From the NCBI GenBank assembly GCA_007713455.1, contig VMRT01000035.1, positions 1 through 36,055 on the forward strand: a stretch of DNA of 36,055 bases. Reading direction: 5' to 3'. The DNA is from Pseudomonas sp. GTDB taxonomy: Bacteria > Pseudomonadota > Gammaproteobacteria > Pseudomonadales > Pseudomonadaceae. Shown piece after piece: positions 8,353 through 16,570 of this stretch; positions within the stretch are counted from its first letter, which is position 1, and every line of letters begins with the position of its first letter. A program made the translations under genes and the position numbers. The notes beneath the pieces were generated by a model. That model was not told where the DNA came from, did not search any database, and saw only the letters and a list, made by a program, of their open reading frames with translations.

Positions 8353-9594
8353 TCAGCCATTGGCGTTGGCCACCAGCGCAAAGGAGCTGAGGCTGACGCG
8401 GTGCTCGCGGGTCAGGTATTCGCGGCGTTCCAGGCGGTCGCGCTGGAAGCGGGCATCACGCGACAGGCGCGAGAACCAGTAGAGCAGCTCGTCGGTGGCG
8501 CCCTCGGGTTCCTGTTCCAGCAGCCAGGCCATCAGGTCCGGCAGCGGCAGTGCCTGCTGGCAGCGCTCGATCATCTCGCGGGCGGTGCGGGGTGCGCGCG
8601 GCTGCTCGCCCTTGCGCTTGCCGCTGGCCCGCGGGAACTGCGCCGGTTTCGGCTCGAAGCGGGCCAGGGCATAGACGTAGGCCTCGACCTGGCTGGCAGT
8701 GCCGAGAAAGGTGCTCTGCGGACGGGTGAACAGCGGCAGCGAGGCTTGCGGTACGGCGTCCAGGCCTTTCTTGCGGATCGCCGACAGCGCCAGCGCGGCG
8801 CCGCGGGTCACGGCGTTGTGCCTGCGCGCTTCCTCGCGCAGCGGCAGCAGCAGTTCGCGGGCCTTGCGCAGGGTCAGCTGAGCGGTGGTCTGCATTTCGA
8901 GGATGCGCGCGTGGGTGCGCAGCAGGAGGTCGTCGTCCACCAGCTGGCCAAGGCGTTGCTGTTCGCCGAGCAGTTTCATCAGCACCTGTTCGACGCGGTG
9001 CACGCCCTGCTCGAAGGCGCCATCGGCGGCGACCAGCTGAATCATCGGCTCGACGTACTCGTCCCAGGTCGCCAGCACCTCGGCATAGCGCTGGCGCAGC
9101 GGAATCTGCCGGTCGCTGGTCTTGGCCCGGTCGGCCACGGCAACCAGCGCCTGCTCGTCGTTATCGAGCTTCTTCAATACATCGCGCACGCGCATGTCCA
9201 GCAGGCGCAGCTGGCGCGCCAGGTCGTTGCCGTCGCGAATCTCGAAGGCATCGAGGATATGCCCGGCCAGGCGCTCCAGGTGGCGCAGGTAGGCTTCGAT
9301 TTCCAGGCAAAGGCCGAGACGGTGCTCGCGGCGCAGGTAGGCGAGGAAGTCGTGGATCTGCGCGTTCAGCTCGAAGCGGTTGGGGCTCTTGGCCACCGGC
9401 ACCAGGATGTCCAGGCGGATCCACTGGTCGAGCAGGGCAGTGATATCGGTGGGCGTGCCTTCGGGCAGTTGCGCGGCCAGCTGATGACGAAGTTCGATCA
9501 GGCTCAGGGTGCCGGCGTCGAAACGCTCGCACAGCGGCTCGAGCAACGTCCAGTGTTCGGCGAGGGCACGCAGTACGCGCTTGGGTTCGATCAT
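8353..9594 (-). CDS. mksF: Condensin subunit MksF (kleisin)
   Basis: This 413-residue kleisin subunit resembles MukF in size. It is expected to have an N-terminal winged-helix dimerisation domain (MIEPKRVLRALAEHWTLLEP through about residue 110), a central helical region (110-280) and a C-terminal winged helix that contacts MksB. I use the ATG at 9594 because MIEPKRVLRAL is where the conserved fold begins. The frame stays open to 9699, with another ATG at 9639, so a longer start cannot be excluded; the Shine-Dalgarno before 9594 is weak. It is first in the mksF-E-B operon and divergent from nspC, and its promoter must lie in 9595-9912. Confidence 0.85.
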   Translation of the reverse strand: MIEPKRVLRALAEHWTLLEPLCERFDAGTLSLIELRHQLAAQLPEGTPTDITALLDQWIRLDILVPVAKSPNRFELNAQIHDFLAYLRREHRLGLCLEIEAYLRHLERLAGHILDAFEIRDGNDLARQLRLLDMRVRDVLKKLDNDEQALVAVADRAKTSDRQIPLRQRYAEVLATWDEYVEPMIQLVAADGAFEQGVHRVEQVLMKLLGEQQRLGQLVDDDLLLRTHARILEMQTTAQLTLRKARELLLPLREEARRHNAVTRGAALALSAIRKKGLDAVPQASLPLFTRPQSTFLGTASQVEAYVYALARFEPKPAQFPRASGKRKGEQPRAPRTAREMIERCQQALPLPDLMAWLLEQEPEGATDELLYWFSRLSRDARFQRDRLERREYLTREHRVSLSSFALVANANG

Positions 9595-9912
9595 CGAGGC
9601 GCCAGTCCAGCCAGTGAAAAAGCGCGAATTGTACTGCATTGACAGCCCACTGAAGGCCCGCCGGACAATCGGACGCGCTCTGAATGCGGCGCCCGGCAAT
9701 CAACTGGGCGATTCACTTGAACGTCATTGCAGGCGGGTTAGCCTGTCTAGCATCGGCGCTTGCAGCCACATCGGTGCTGCCGGATGTCCTTGAATGGTGA
9801 CGAAGTGTTGAAAATCTATTTCGATCTGCGCCGGTAATCGGCACAATTCGCGGCTTTTGCAAACGGGAGCTGCCGGCTCCTGTCCGGCGAAATCCCTTGG
9901 GGGCACGTAGAC
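9595..9912. other. Divergent intergenic region mksF / nspC
   Basis: This 318-base gap between the divergent mksF and nspC genes must contain both promoters. I see no near-consensus sigma-70 boxes. GGGGG at 9899-9903 is the likely ribosome binding site for nspC. No gene-like ORF is present. Confidence 0.4.
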
Positions 9913-11010
9913 ATGATCCAGACGCCGTATTACCTCATTGATAAACAGAAGCTCCTGGGCAACCTGGAGAAGATCGCCTACGTGCGCGAACAGTCCGGCG
10001 CCAAGGCGCTGCTGGCCCTCAAGTGCTTCGCCACCTGGTCGGTATTCGACCTGATGCAGCAGTACATGGATGGCACCACTTCGTCCTCGCTGTACGAACT
10101 CAAGCTCGGCCGGCAGAAGTTCGCCGGCGAAACCCACGCCTACAGCGTGGCCTGGGCCGATGATGAGATCGAAGAGATGGTCGCCAACTGCGACAAGATC
10201 ATCTTCAACTCCATTGGCCAGCTGGAGCGTTTCGAGGCCGGCACCGAGGGCATCATCCGCGGCCTGCGCGTCAATCCGCAGGTCAGCAGCTCGGATTACC
10301 TGCTGGCCGATCCGGCGCGGCCGTTCAGCCGCCTGGGCGAGCACGATCCAGCGAAGATCGAGGCGGTGATCGGCAAGATCAGCGGCTTCATGTTCCACAA
10401 CAACTGCGAGAACAGCAGCTTCGAGCTGTTCGACCAGATGCTGACCACCATCGAGGAGCGCTTCGGCCACCTGCTGGAAAAGGTCGAGTGGGTCAGCCTC
10501 GGCGGCGGTATCCACTTCACCGGCGAAGGCTATCCGCTGGATGCCTTCTGCGCGCGGCTGAAAGCGTTCTCGGAAAAATTCGGCGTACAGGTCTACCTGG
10601 AGCCGGGCGAAGCGGCGATCACCATGAGTGCGTCGCTGGAAGTCACGGTGCTCGACACCCTGTACAACGGCAAGAACCTGGCGGTGGTCGACAGCTCGAT
10701 CGAGGCGCACATGCTCGACCTGCTGATCTATCGCCTCAACGCCAAGATGGCGCCCAACGACGGCGAGCACAGCTACATGGTGTGCGGCAAATCCTGTCTG
10801 GCCGGCGACATCTTCGGTGAGTACCAATTCGATCGTCCGTTGGCCATCGGCGATCGGCTGTCGTTCATCGACGCGGCAGGCTACACCATGGTCAAGAAAA
10901 ACTGGTTCAACGGCCTGAAAATGCCGTCCATCGTGGTAAAGCAGCTCGACGGAAGCGTCGAGGTGGTTCGTGAATTCGACTTTAACGATTACCTGTCCAG
11001 CCTTTCCTGA
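9913..11010 (+). CDS. nspC: Carboxynorspermidine decarboxylase
   Basis: This 365-residue PLP enzyme of the fold-III (alanine racemase-like) decarboxylases removes CO2 from carboxynorspermidine or carboxyspermidine, giving norspermidine or spermidine. The PLP lysine is K37 in the LALKCFATW segment. The glycine-rich phosphate-binding loop is SLGGGIHFTG near residue 200, EPGEA follows near 235, and the active-site cysteine motif is KSCLAGDIFGEY near 297-308. The partner dehydrogenase lies 17-26 bases downstream depending on its start, so the two form the alternative polyamine operon best known from Vibrio. The start ATG follows a GGGGG box at 9899-9903. Confidence 0.93.
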   Translation: MIQTPYYLIDKQKLLGNLEKIAYVREQSGAKALLALKCFATWSVFDLMQQYMDGTTSSSLYELKLGRQKFAGETHAYSVAWADDEIEEMVANCDKIIFNSIGQLERFEAGTEGIIRGLRVNPQVSSSDYLLADPARPFSRLGEHDPAKIEAVIGKISGFMFHNNCENSSFELFDQMLTTIEERFGHLLEKVEWVSLGGGIHFTGEGYPLDAFCARLKAFSEKFGVQVYLEPGEAAITMSASLEVTVLDTLYNGKNLAVVDSSIEAHMLDLLIYRLNAKMAPNDGEHSYMVCGKSCLAGDIFGEYQFDRPLAIGDRLSFIDAAGYTMVKKNWFNGLKMPSIVVKQLDGSVEVVREFDFNDYLSSLS

Positions 11011-11036
11011 GGCCGCAGTACAAGGGGGTGAAACAA

Positions 11037-12278
11037 TTGAAGAAAAACGTTCTTATCATTGGTGCAGGAGGTGTCGCCAAGGTGGTGGCCCATAAGTGCG
11101 CGCAGCACAACGACGAACTCGGTCGTATTGCTATCGCGTCGCGCAACATCTCCAAATGCCAGGCCATCATCGACAGCGTGCAAGCCAAGGGCGGGCTCAA
11201 GCAGCCCGGCGAAATCAAGGCCTATGCGCTGGACGCCATGGACGTGGAAGCGACCAAGGCACTGATTCGTGAAACCGAATCGCAGATCGTCATCAACGTC
11301 GGTTCTGCCTTCCTCAACATGTCCGTGCTGCGCGCCTGCATCGACACCGGCGCCGCGTATCTCGATACCGCGATCCACGAAGAGCCGGGCAAGATCTGCG
11401 AAACGCCGCCGTGGTATGGCAACTACGAGTGGAAACATCTGGCCGAGTGCCAGGAAAAGGGCGTCACCGCCATCCTCGGCGTCGGTTTCGACCCGGGCGT
11501 GGTCAACGCTTACGCTGCCCTGGCGCAGCAGGAATACTTCGACAAGATCGAGTCGATCGACATCCTCGACGTCAACGCCGGTTCCCACGGCAAGTATTTC
11601 GCCACCAATTTCGACCCGGAAATCAATTTCCGCGAATTCACCGGTCAGGTTTACAGCTGGCAGAACAGCCAGTGGACGACCAATCGCATGTTCGAGGTCA
11701 AACGCACCGACGACCTGCCGGTCGTGGGCGAACAGAGTCTCTACCTGACCGGCCACGACGAGGTGCACTCGCTCTCCAAGCACCTCGATGTACCGAACAT
11801 CCGCTTCTGGATGAGCTTCGGCGAGCACTACATCAACGTCTTTACGGTGCTGAACAGCCTTGGCCTGCTCTCCGAGCAGCCGGTGCGCACCGCCGAAGGC
11901 CTGGAAGTGGTACCGCTCAAGGTGGTCAAGGCCGTATTGCCCGATCCCGCCTCGCTGGCGCCGGGCTATACCGGCAAGACCTGCATTGGCGATCTGGTCA
12001 AGGGCACGAAGGACGGGCAGCCTCGCGAGCTTTTCATCTACAACGTTGCCGACCATGAAGAAGCCTATGCCGAGACCGACAGCCAGGGCATCTCCTACAC
12101 CGCCGGCGTACCGCCGGTTGCCGCCGCGCTGCTGGTAGCGCGTGGTGAGTGGGATGCGCAGCGCATGGTCAACGTCGAAGAGCTGCCGGCCCAACCGTTC
12201 CTCAAGCTGCTCGATGTGATGGGTTTGCCCACGCGGATCAAGGATGAGCGCGGCGACCGGGCCTGGGATCAGGCTTGA
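11037..12278 (+). CDS. Carboxynorspermidine (carboxyspermidine) dehydrogenase
   Basis: This ~413-residue enzyme of the saccharopine dehydrogenase family condenses aspartate semialdehyde with a diamine and reduces the product to carboxy(nor)spermidine, the substrate of NspC. The NAD(P)-binding loop is VLIIGAGGVAKVVAHK at residues 5-20, and GVGFDPGVVNAYAA and DVNAGSHGKYFATNFDPE are family blocks. I prefer the TTG at 11037: AAGGGGGTGA at 11023-11032 is an almost perfect Shine-Dalgarno four bases before it. The in-frame GTG at 11028 lies inside that box, so it is an unlikely start. The gene is second in the nspC operon; a hairpin with flanking A and T runs follows at 12306. Confidence 0.9.
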   Translation: MKKNVLIIGAGGVAKVVAHKCAQHNDELGRIAIASRNISKCQAIIDSVQAKGGLKQPGEIKAYALDAMDVEATKALIRETESQIVINVGSAFLNMSVLRACIDTGAAYLDTAIHEEPGKICETPPWYGNYEWKHLAECQEKGVTAILGVGFDPGVVNAYAALAQQEYFDKIESIDILDVNAGSHGKYFATNFDPEINFREFTGQVYSWQNSQWTTNRMFEVKRTDDLPVVGEQSLYLTGHDEVHSLSKHLDVPNIRFWMSFGEHYINVFTVLNSLGLLSEQPVRTAEGLEVVPLKVVKAVLPDPASLAPGYTGKTCIGDLVKGTKDGQPRELFIYNVADHEEAYAETDSQGISYTAGVPPVAAALLVARGEWDAQRMVNVEELPAQPFLKLLDVMGLPTRIKDERGDRAWDQA

Positions 12279-12305
12279 TCGGCTGTGCGTCGGCCCTGCT
12301 GCGTT

Positions 12306-12363
12306 AAAAACAGGCTCGGAATGCTCATTTACAGCAGTAAACTCCGCTTCCTCGCCTGTTTTT
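12306..12363. repeat. Long conserved intergenic palindrome, possible terminator
   Basis: AAAAACAGGC (12306-12315) pairs with GCCTGTTTTT (12354-12363). Inside it GGAA pairs with TTCC and TTTAC with GTAAA, forming a ~58-base interrupted hairpin with a T-run on either strand. I recall near-identical elements between genes in other pseudomonads (memory only). It follows the polyamine operon and could end its transcript. Confidence 0.65.
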
Positions 12364-12396
12364 GCCTTGCATGGCTCTAGCTCGCTCGATCAGCCC

Positions 12397-12420
12397 AAAG
12401 CCCGCCTAATGGTGGGCTTT
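12397..12420 (+). terminator. Hairpin terminator
   Basis: AAAGCCCGCC (12397-12406), loop TAAT, then GGTGGGCTTT (12411-12420), followed by GTGTTTTC. It is a second hairpin after the polyamine operon and, with its A/T ends, could work in both directions. Confidence 0.72.
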
Positions 12421-12432
12421 GTGTTTTCTGGC

Positions 12433-12510
12433 GTAGGGTGGAAAACGCCGAAGGCTTTTCCACCGACGGGGAACGCTGGTGGAAAACGCTTCGCGGTTTT
12501 TCACCCTGCG
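12433..12510. repeat. Pair of GTAGGGTGG-class palindromes before leuA
   Basis: Two facing units: GTAGGGTGGAAAACGCC with GGCTTTTCCACC (12433-12464), then GGTGGAAAACGCTTCGCG with TTTTTCACCCTGCG (12478-12510). Each is a hairpin and the second is roughly an inverted copy of the first. The rest of the 345-base gap (12279-12623) shows no gene; the leuA promoter probably lies in 12511-12610. Confidence 0.7.
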
Positions 12511-12623
12511 CGGCAACAACCCACGCCAAACGCAGCTTCGCCTTCCCGCTTTGTTCATTTCACGCGACAATCCGTGGACTACAGCGCCCTCCGAGAGGCG
12601 CTCGGCAGCCGTGAGGATTTCCT

Positions 12624-14168
12624 ATGAGCAGCAACGATCGCGTCATCATCTTCGACACCACCCTGCGCGACGGCGAGCAGAGCCCCGGCGCGTCCATGAC
12701 CGGCGAGGAGAAGCTGCGCATCGCCCGCGCCCTGGAGCGGCTGAAGGTGGACGTGATCGAGGCCGGCTTCGCCATCGCCAGTCCCGGCGACTTCGCCGCG
12801 GTGAAGTTGGTGGCCGACAACATCAAGGACAGTACCGTGTGCAGCCTGGCGCGCGCCGTGGATGCCGACATCGAGCGCGCCGCCGAAGCGCTGGCCGGGG
12901 CCAATTCCGGGCGTATCCACACCTTTATCGCCACCAGCCCGATCCACATGCAGTACAAGCTGCGCATGCAGCCGGATCAGGTGGTCGAGCAGGCGGTGCG
13001 CGCCGTGAAGAAGGCGCGCAGCCTGTGCGCCGACGTGGAATTCTCCTGCGAGGATGCCGGTCGTTCGGAAATCGACTTCCTCTGCCGCATCATCGAGGCC
13101 GCCATCGACGCCGGCGCCCGCACCATCAATATCCCCGATACCGTCGGCTATGCGATCCCGCACCAGTACGCCGACACCATCCGCCAGTTGCTCGAACGCA
13201 TCCCCAACGCCGACAAGGCGGTGTTCTCGGTGCACTGCCACAACGATCTGGGCCTGGCGGTGGCCAACTCGCTGGCGGCGGTGGTCGCCGGTGCGCGGCA
13301 AGTGGAATGCACCATCAACGGCCTCGGCGAGCGGGCCGGCAACGCCGCGCTGGAAGAAATCGTCATGGCGATCAAGACCCGCCAGGACCTGCTTGGTGTG
13401 CACACGCGCATCGAGACCGAACACATCCTCGCCGCCTCGCGCCTGGTCTCGGGCATCACCGGCTTCCCGGTGCAGCCGAACAAGGCCATCGTCGGCGCCA
13501 ACGCCTTCGCCCACGAGTCGGGCATCCACCAGGACGGCGTGCTCAAGCACCGCGAGACCTACGAGATCATGTCCGCGCAGTCGGTCGGCTGGAATGCCAA
13601 CAAGATGGTGATGGGCAAGCACTCCGGCCGCGCCGCATTCCGTTCGCGTCTGGATGAGCTGGGCATCGTGCTGGAAGGCGACGAGCTGAACGCCGCGTTC
13701 GCCCGTTTCAAGGAACTGGCGGACAAGAAGCACGAAATCTTCGACGAAGACCTGCAGGCGCTGGTCTCCGACACCCTGGCCGACGAAGCGCCTGAGCACT
13801 TCAAGCTGGCCAGCCTGGAAGTCGCAAGCAAGACCGGTACGATCCCCGAGGCCAAGCTGGTGCTCAGCGTCGACGGCGCCGAGCGTAGTGCCCAAGCCCA
13901 GGGTTCCGGCCCGGTGGACGCCACCTTCAAGGCCATCGAGGCGATTGCCGATTCTGGGGCCACGCTGCAGCTGTATTCGGTCAACGCCATCACCCAGGGC
14001 ACCGACTCCCAGGGTGAAGTCACCGTGCGGCTGGAGAAGGGCGGACGCATTGTTAACGGCAACGGCGCCGATACCGATATCGTCGTCGCGTCGGCCAAGG
14101 CTTACCTGAACGCGCTGAATCTGATGCAGGTCGGCGCCAAGGCTCATCCACAGGTGGAAGGCGTTTGA
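12624..14168 (+). CDS. leuA: 2-isopropylmalate synthase
   Basis: This 514-residue enzyme makes 2-isopropylmalate from 2-ketoisovalerate and acetyl-CoA, the first step of leucine synthesis. The catalytic barrel starts with [16 protein letters not shown] (R15, D16). The metal-binding HxH is in [10 protein letters not shown] (H204, H206), and [15 protein letters not shown] is the HMGL-family signature near residue 232. The C-terminal third (about 390-514) is the regulatory leucine-binding dimer domain. The length matches the E. coli-type LeuA rather than the longer ~556-residue form that some pseudomonads carry. The ribosome binding site GAGGAT lies six bases before the ATG. The stop overlaps the start of the next gene. 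Confidence 0.95.
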   Translation: MSSNDRVIIFDTTLRDGEQSPGASMTGEEKLRIARALERLKVDVIEAGFAIASPGDFAAVKLVADNIKDSTVCSLARAVDADIERAAEALAGANSGRIHTFIATSPIHMQYKLRMQPDQVVEQAVRAVKKARSLCADVEFSCEDAGRSEIDFLCRIIEAAIDAGARTINIPDTVGYAIPHQYADTIRQLLERIPNADKAVFSVHCHNDLGLAVANSLAAVVAGARQVECTINGLGERAGNAALEEIVMAIKTRQDLLGVHTRIETEHILAASRLVSGITGFPVQPNKAIVGANAFAHESGIHQDGVLKHRETYEIMSAQSVGWNANKMVMGKHSGRAAFRSRLDELGIVLEGDELNAAFARFKELADKKHEIFDEDLQALVSDTLADEAPEHFKLASLEVASKTGTIPEAKLVLSVDGAERSAQAQGSGPVDATFKAIEAIADSGATLQLYSVNAITQGTDSQGEVTVRLEKGGRIVNGNGADTDIVVASAKAYLNALNLMQVGAKAHPQVEGV

Positions 14169-14974
14169 TCAACGAAGCCCGGCGTCTCGCCTACCTCGAC
14201 GCCATGCAGGTGGCCAGCTGGCTGCCGCGTACCGAACTGCCTTTCGCTGCGCCGTCGCGGCCGGAGCTGCTGTTGCCGGTCGCGGCCGAAGCGGAGCCGG
14301 ACATTGCCGTCGCACCGCCAGCCGAGGTGCCGGTGGCCGCGCCGGTAGTGGAACGGGCCCCCGCAGCACCTGTCGTCGAGCCGCCGCAGGCGCCGCGTCC
14401 GCGTATCGCCATGCCGGAACCCAAGCAGCCGGAGCCGGTTGCTGCCGCGGCGGAAGAGCAACTGGCCGAGCCGGCCAAACCCATCGAGCCGCCGCCACGC
14501 TTCTCGCTGCAGTTGCTGCGCGCCGGCAATGTATTGCTGGTGGTGGAATTGCCCACCGGCGAATCCTTCCAGAGCCGTGATCCGGCCTACATCCTGCTCA
14601 AGGACCTGCTGCGCGCCGCATGCCTGCCGGACAAGCCGCAGCAGGTCGGCGATGGCGAGCCGATTCGCTGGCCGCTGCTGAACAAGGGCAGCCTCGACCA
14701 GGGTGGAGAAGCCGCACGAGATTACGTGCAGGGCGTGATGGCCGCCGAGCTGGAAAACATGGGCTGCGATTGCATCTGGCTGATCGGTCGTCCGGCGCTG
14801 CGTTTCGCCGGTGAAATGGATGTCGACGCCTGCTATCGCGAACTGGCTGTCGAAGGGCTCGGTCGCGCACTGGCGATGCCCGGCCTGGAACAGCTGATGG
14901 AGCAGCCGGCTGCCAAGGCCGAGCTGTGGAAAACCCTGCGCCGCAGCATGCCGCGCTGGCACATAGGTTCATGA
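14165..14974 (+). CDS. holD: Probable DNA polymerase III psi subunit (divergent HolD)
   Basis: This 269-residue protein has three parts: a short conserved N-terminus, a proline/alanine-rich linker (about residues 36-115) and a C-terminal alpha/beta domain (115-269) ending in tryptophan-bearing helices. The N-terminal pattern RRxxxLxxxxxxxW (residues 6-19) matches the chi-binding start of E. coli HolD, and holD sits directly before rimI in E. coli, as here. Pseudomonads are known to carry a cryptic, highly divergent psi. Automatic pipelines may call it TonB-like because of the proline-rich linker. I choose the TTG at 14165, which overlaps the leuA stop, because it keeps the psi-like N-terminus; the ATG at 14204 would remove it. 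Confidence 0.7.
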   Translation: MINEARRLAYLDAMQVASWLPRTELPFAAPSRPELLLPVAAEAEPDIAVAPPAEVPVAAPVVERAPAAPVVEPPQAPRPRIAMPEPKQPEPVAAAAEEQLAEPAKPIEPPPRFSLQLLRAGNVLLVVELPTGESFQSRDPAYILLKDLLRAACLPDKPQQVGDGEPIRWPLLNKGSLDQGGEAARDYVQGVMAAELENMGCDCIWLIGRPALRFAGEMDVDACYRELAVEGLGRALAMPGLEQLMEQPAAKAELWKTLRRSMPRWHIGS

Positions 14975-14983
14975 GTACGTGTG

Positions 14984-15436
14984 ATGAGTGATGCTGTCAG
15001 CTTCCGCCCGATGACCGCGGCGGACATCGAAGCCGTGTTGAAGATCGAGTACGCCGCCTTCAGTCACCCCTGGACGCGCGGCATCTTCAACGACGCGCTG
15101 AGTGCCTACGAGTGCTGGGTGATGTTCGAGGGCGAGCAGCAGGTCGGCCACGGTGTGATCAACCTGATCCTCGACGAGGCGCACCTGCTAAATATCACCA
15201 TCAAGCCGCAGAGCCAGGGCCGCGGCCTCGGCCTGTGCCTGCTCGAGCATCTGATGGAGCGTGCCCGCGAACGCGGCGGCCGTGAATGCTTCCTCGAAGT
15301 ACGTGCGAGCAACACCACGGCCTATCGGCTTTACGAGCGTTATGGCTTCAACGAAGTCGGCCGGCGCCGGGCCTACTACCCGGCGGCAGACGGCCGTGAA
15401 GATGCGCTGGTGATGGCCTGCACGTTGCTGGATTGA
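14984..15436 (+). CDS. rimI: Ribosomal protein S18-alanine N-acetyltransferase
   Basis: This 150-residue GNAT acetyltransferase acetylates the N-terminal alanine of ribosomal protein S18. The acetyl-CoA loop is PQSQGRGLGLCLLEHL (about residues 72-87). The start SFRPMTAADIEAVLKIE and the end RLYERYGFNEVGRRRAYYP are typical of RimI. I choose the ATG at 14984, ten bases after the psi-like gene stop, over the GTG at 14981. Location after the psi-like gene mirrors E. coli holD-rimI. Confidence 0.92.
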   Translation: MSDAVSFRPMTAADIEAVLKIEYAAFSHPWTRGIFNDALSAYECWVMFEGEQQVGHGVINLILDEAHLLNITIKPQSQGRGLGLCLLEHLMERARERGGRECFLEVRASNTTAYRLYERYGFNEVGRRRAYYPAADGREDALVMACTLLD

Positions 15437-15770
15437 TTGCTGCGGGCTTCGGTTTTTGTGCTGGAGTTCGCCGGCGCCACGATCACGGTTGCCGACCTCT
15501 GACTGTCACCAGCCTCGGTAGGGTGGATCACGCTTCACCGATCCACCGAGTTCGCGTCATGGTGGATGTAAAAAGCGACATCCACCCTACGCCCACTGGA
15601 CTGATTGCTGCGGGCCGAGGCCCCGGCTTTTGGGCCGGCGCTCGTCGGCGCCCACGTCTCGCCGTTGCCGATCTCTGACTGTCGCCAGCCTTGTAGGGTG
15701 GATCGCGCTTCACCGATCCACCATGCTCGCGTCATGGTGGATGTAAAAAGCAAACATCCACCACGCCTAC
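15434..15770. repeat. Imperfect tandem duplication of a ~170-base intergenic unit
   Basis: Two head-to-tail copies begin with TGATTGCTGCGGGC at 15434 and 15602 and run through a GTAGGGTGGATC palindrome at 15518 and 15693. Each copy includes CTCTGACTGTC, CGCTTCACCGATCCACC, CGCGTCATGGTGGATGTAAA and a final ATCCACC segment. The copies differ in the middle (a GCCGGCGC-rich part in copy 2) and by scattered substitutions. The first copy begins at the rimI stop codon. The whole gap 15437-15847 contains no credible gene. Confidence 0.82.
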
Positions 15771-15847
15771 GCAAGGCAGCCGAGGCCGCCTTATGAGTTC
15801 CGCGGCCCTGTCGCTTCCGCCTACCGAGTGCGGCAAATGGCTCCGCT

Positions 15848-16390
15848 CTATTCCCCCGGCCGCTTGTCCCGTCCCGAATCCAGTGGCGCTTCGCCTTCCA
15901 GCTCTTCGTCCGACAGCACGCTGTCGTCCTCGCGCAATACCGCATCGCCGCCGCTGAGGCCGGTGTCTTCGTCGCCTTTGGCGGGGCCGTCCCAGGGTTT
16001 GCCGTCGAGCGGGTCGTAGCGGCCGAGTTCGGCCTCGTCGAGATCCACATCGGCGCCGATCTCATGCTCGGAAACCACGCTCAGGTCCTGATCCGCCGGC
16101 TCACCATGGCCGCGCTCGCTCGGCGAGCGTGCGCCGTCCTCGGGGATCAGCGTTTCCGGAGACATGTCGTCCATTGTGGTCTCGCCATCCGGGACTTCAC
16201 CGGCTGTCATGCCTGCTTCGGCGGCGCGTTCGGCGGTGAACTCGTCGGCCACCTCTTCACCGGGCACCTCGTCGCCGATGCGGCCCTTGCGCTCGTCACG
16301 GCGCTGATCGAAATCGAGCTGTTCGATGGAGCCCATGCGGTCTTCGGTGTTGTCGATTTCCGTTGGGGTGTAGGGTTTTTGATCGCTCAT
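15848..16390 (-). CDS. Acidic low-complexity protein (HPr-related annotation in pseudomonads)
   Basis: This 180-residue, strongly acidic protein is dominated by D, E, G and P, with no membrane helix and no obvious fold; it is probably disordered. It begins MSDQKPYTPTEIDNTEDRMG, a start I recall from pseudomonad proteins labelled phosphotransferase system HPr-related. I see no HPr active-site histidine motif, so that label should not be read as a function. The Shine-Dalgarno AGGAGA before the ATG is good. It is divergent from otsB. Function unknown. Confidence 0.7.
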   Translation of the reverse strand: MSDQKPYTPTEIDNTEDRMGSIEQLDFDQRRDERKGRIGDEVPGEEVADEFTAERAAEAGMTAGEVPDGETTMDDMSPETLIPEDGARSPSERGHGEPADQDLSVVSEHEIGADVDLDEAELGRYDPLDGKPWDGPAKGDEDTGLSGGDAVLREDDSVLSDEELEGEAPLDSGRDKRPGE

Positions 16391-16570
16391 GATCGTCTCC
16401 TGTCAGAACGTCGGTCATGCAGGTTGTGACCCGGCCGCCTTGGGAAGATTCAGGGCTGTCGGCTGGCCGATAACGCCATTCGGGTCCATCCTTTCCTGCG
16501 GCCGTAGATGCCTGAGCGTCTTGAGAAAAAGGGGACGAACCACCGCGCGTGATCCGGAGTCCTACTCTGC

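Noticed and set aside
4490..9594. Wadjet plasmid-defence system
   Set aside because: The MksBEF core is shared, but no MksG/JetD nuclease gene lies beside it, so a defence call is not supported.
8401..9642. Long plus-strand frame opposite mksF (413 codons)
   Set aside because: It is the antisense shadow of a high-GC gene; composition is rich in L, A, G, Q and R with no domain, and mksF on the other strand is clearly coding.
12244..12627. 127-codon plus-strand frame between the polyamine genes and leuA
   Set aside because: It runs through the long palindrome, a terminator and two repeats; no domain and no ribosome binding site.
12579..14147. Minus-strand frame of 522 codons opposite leuA
   Set aside because: Antisense shadow, made long by third-position GC bias; leuA motifs are intact on the plus strand.
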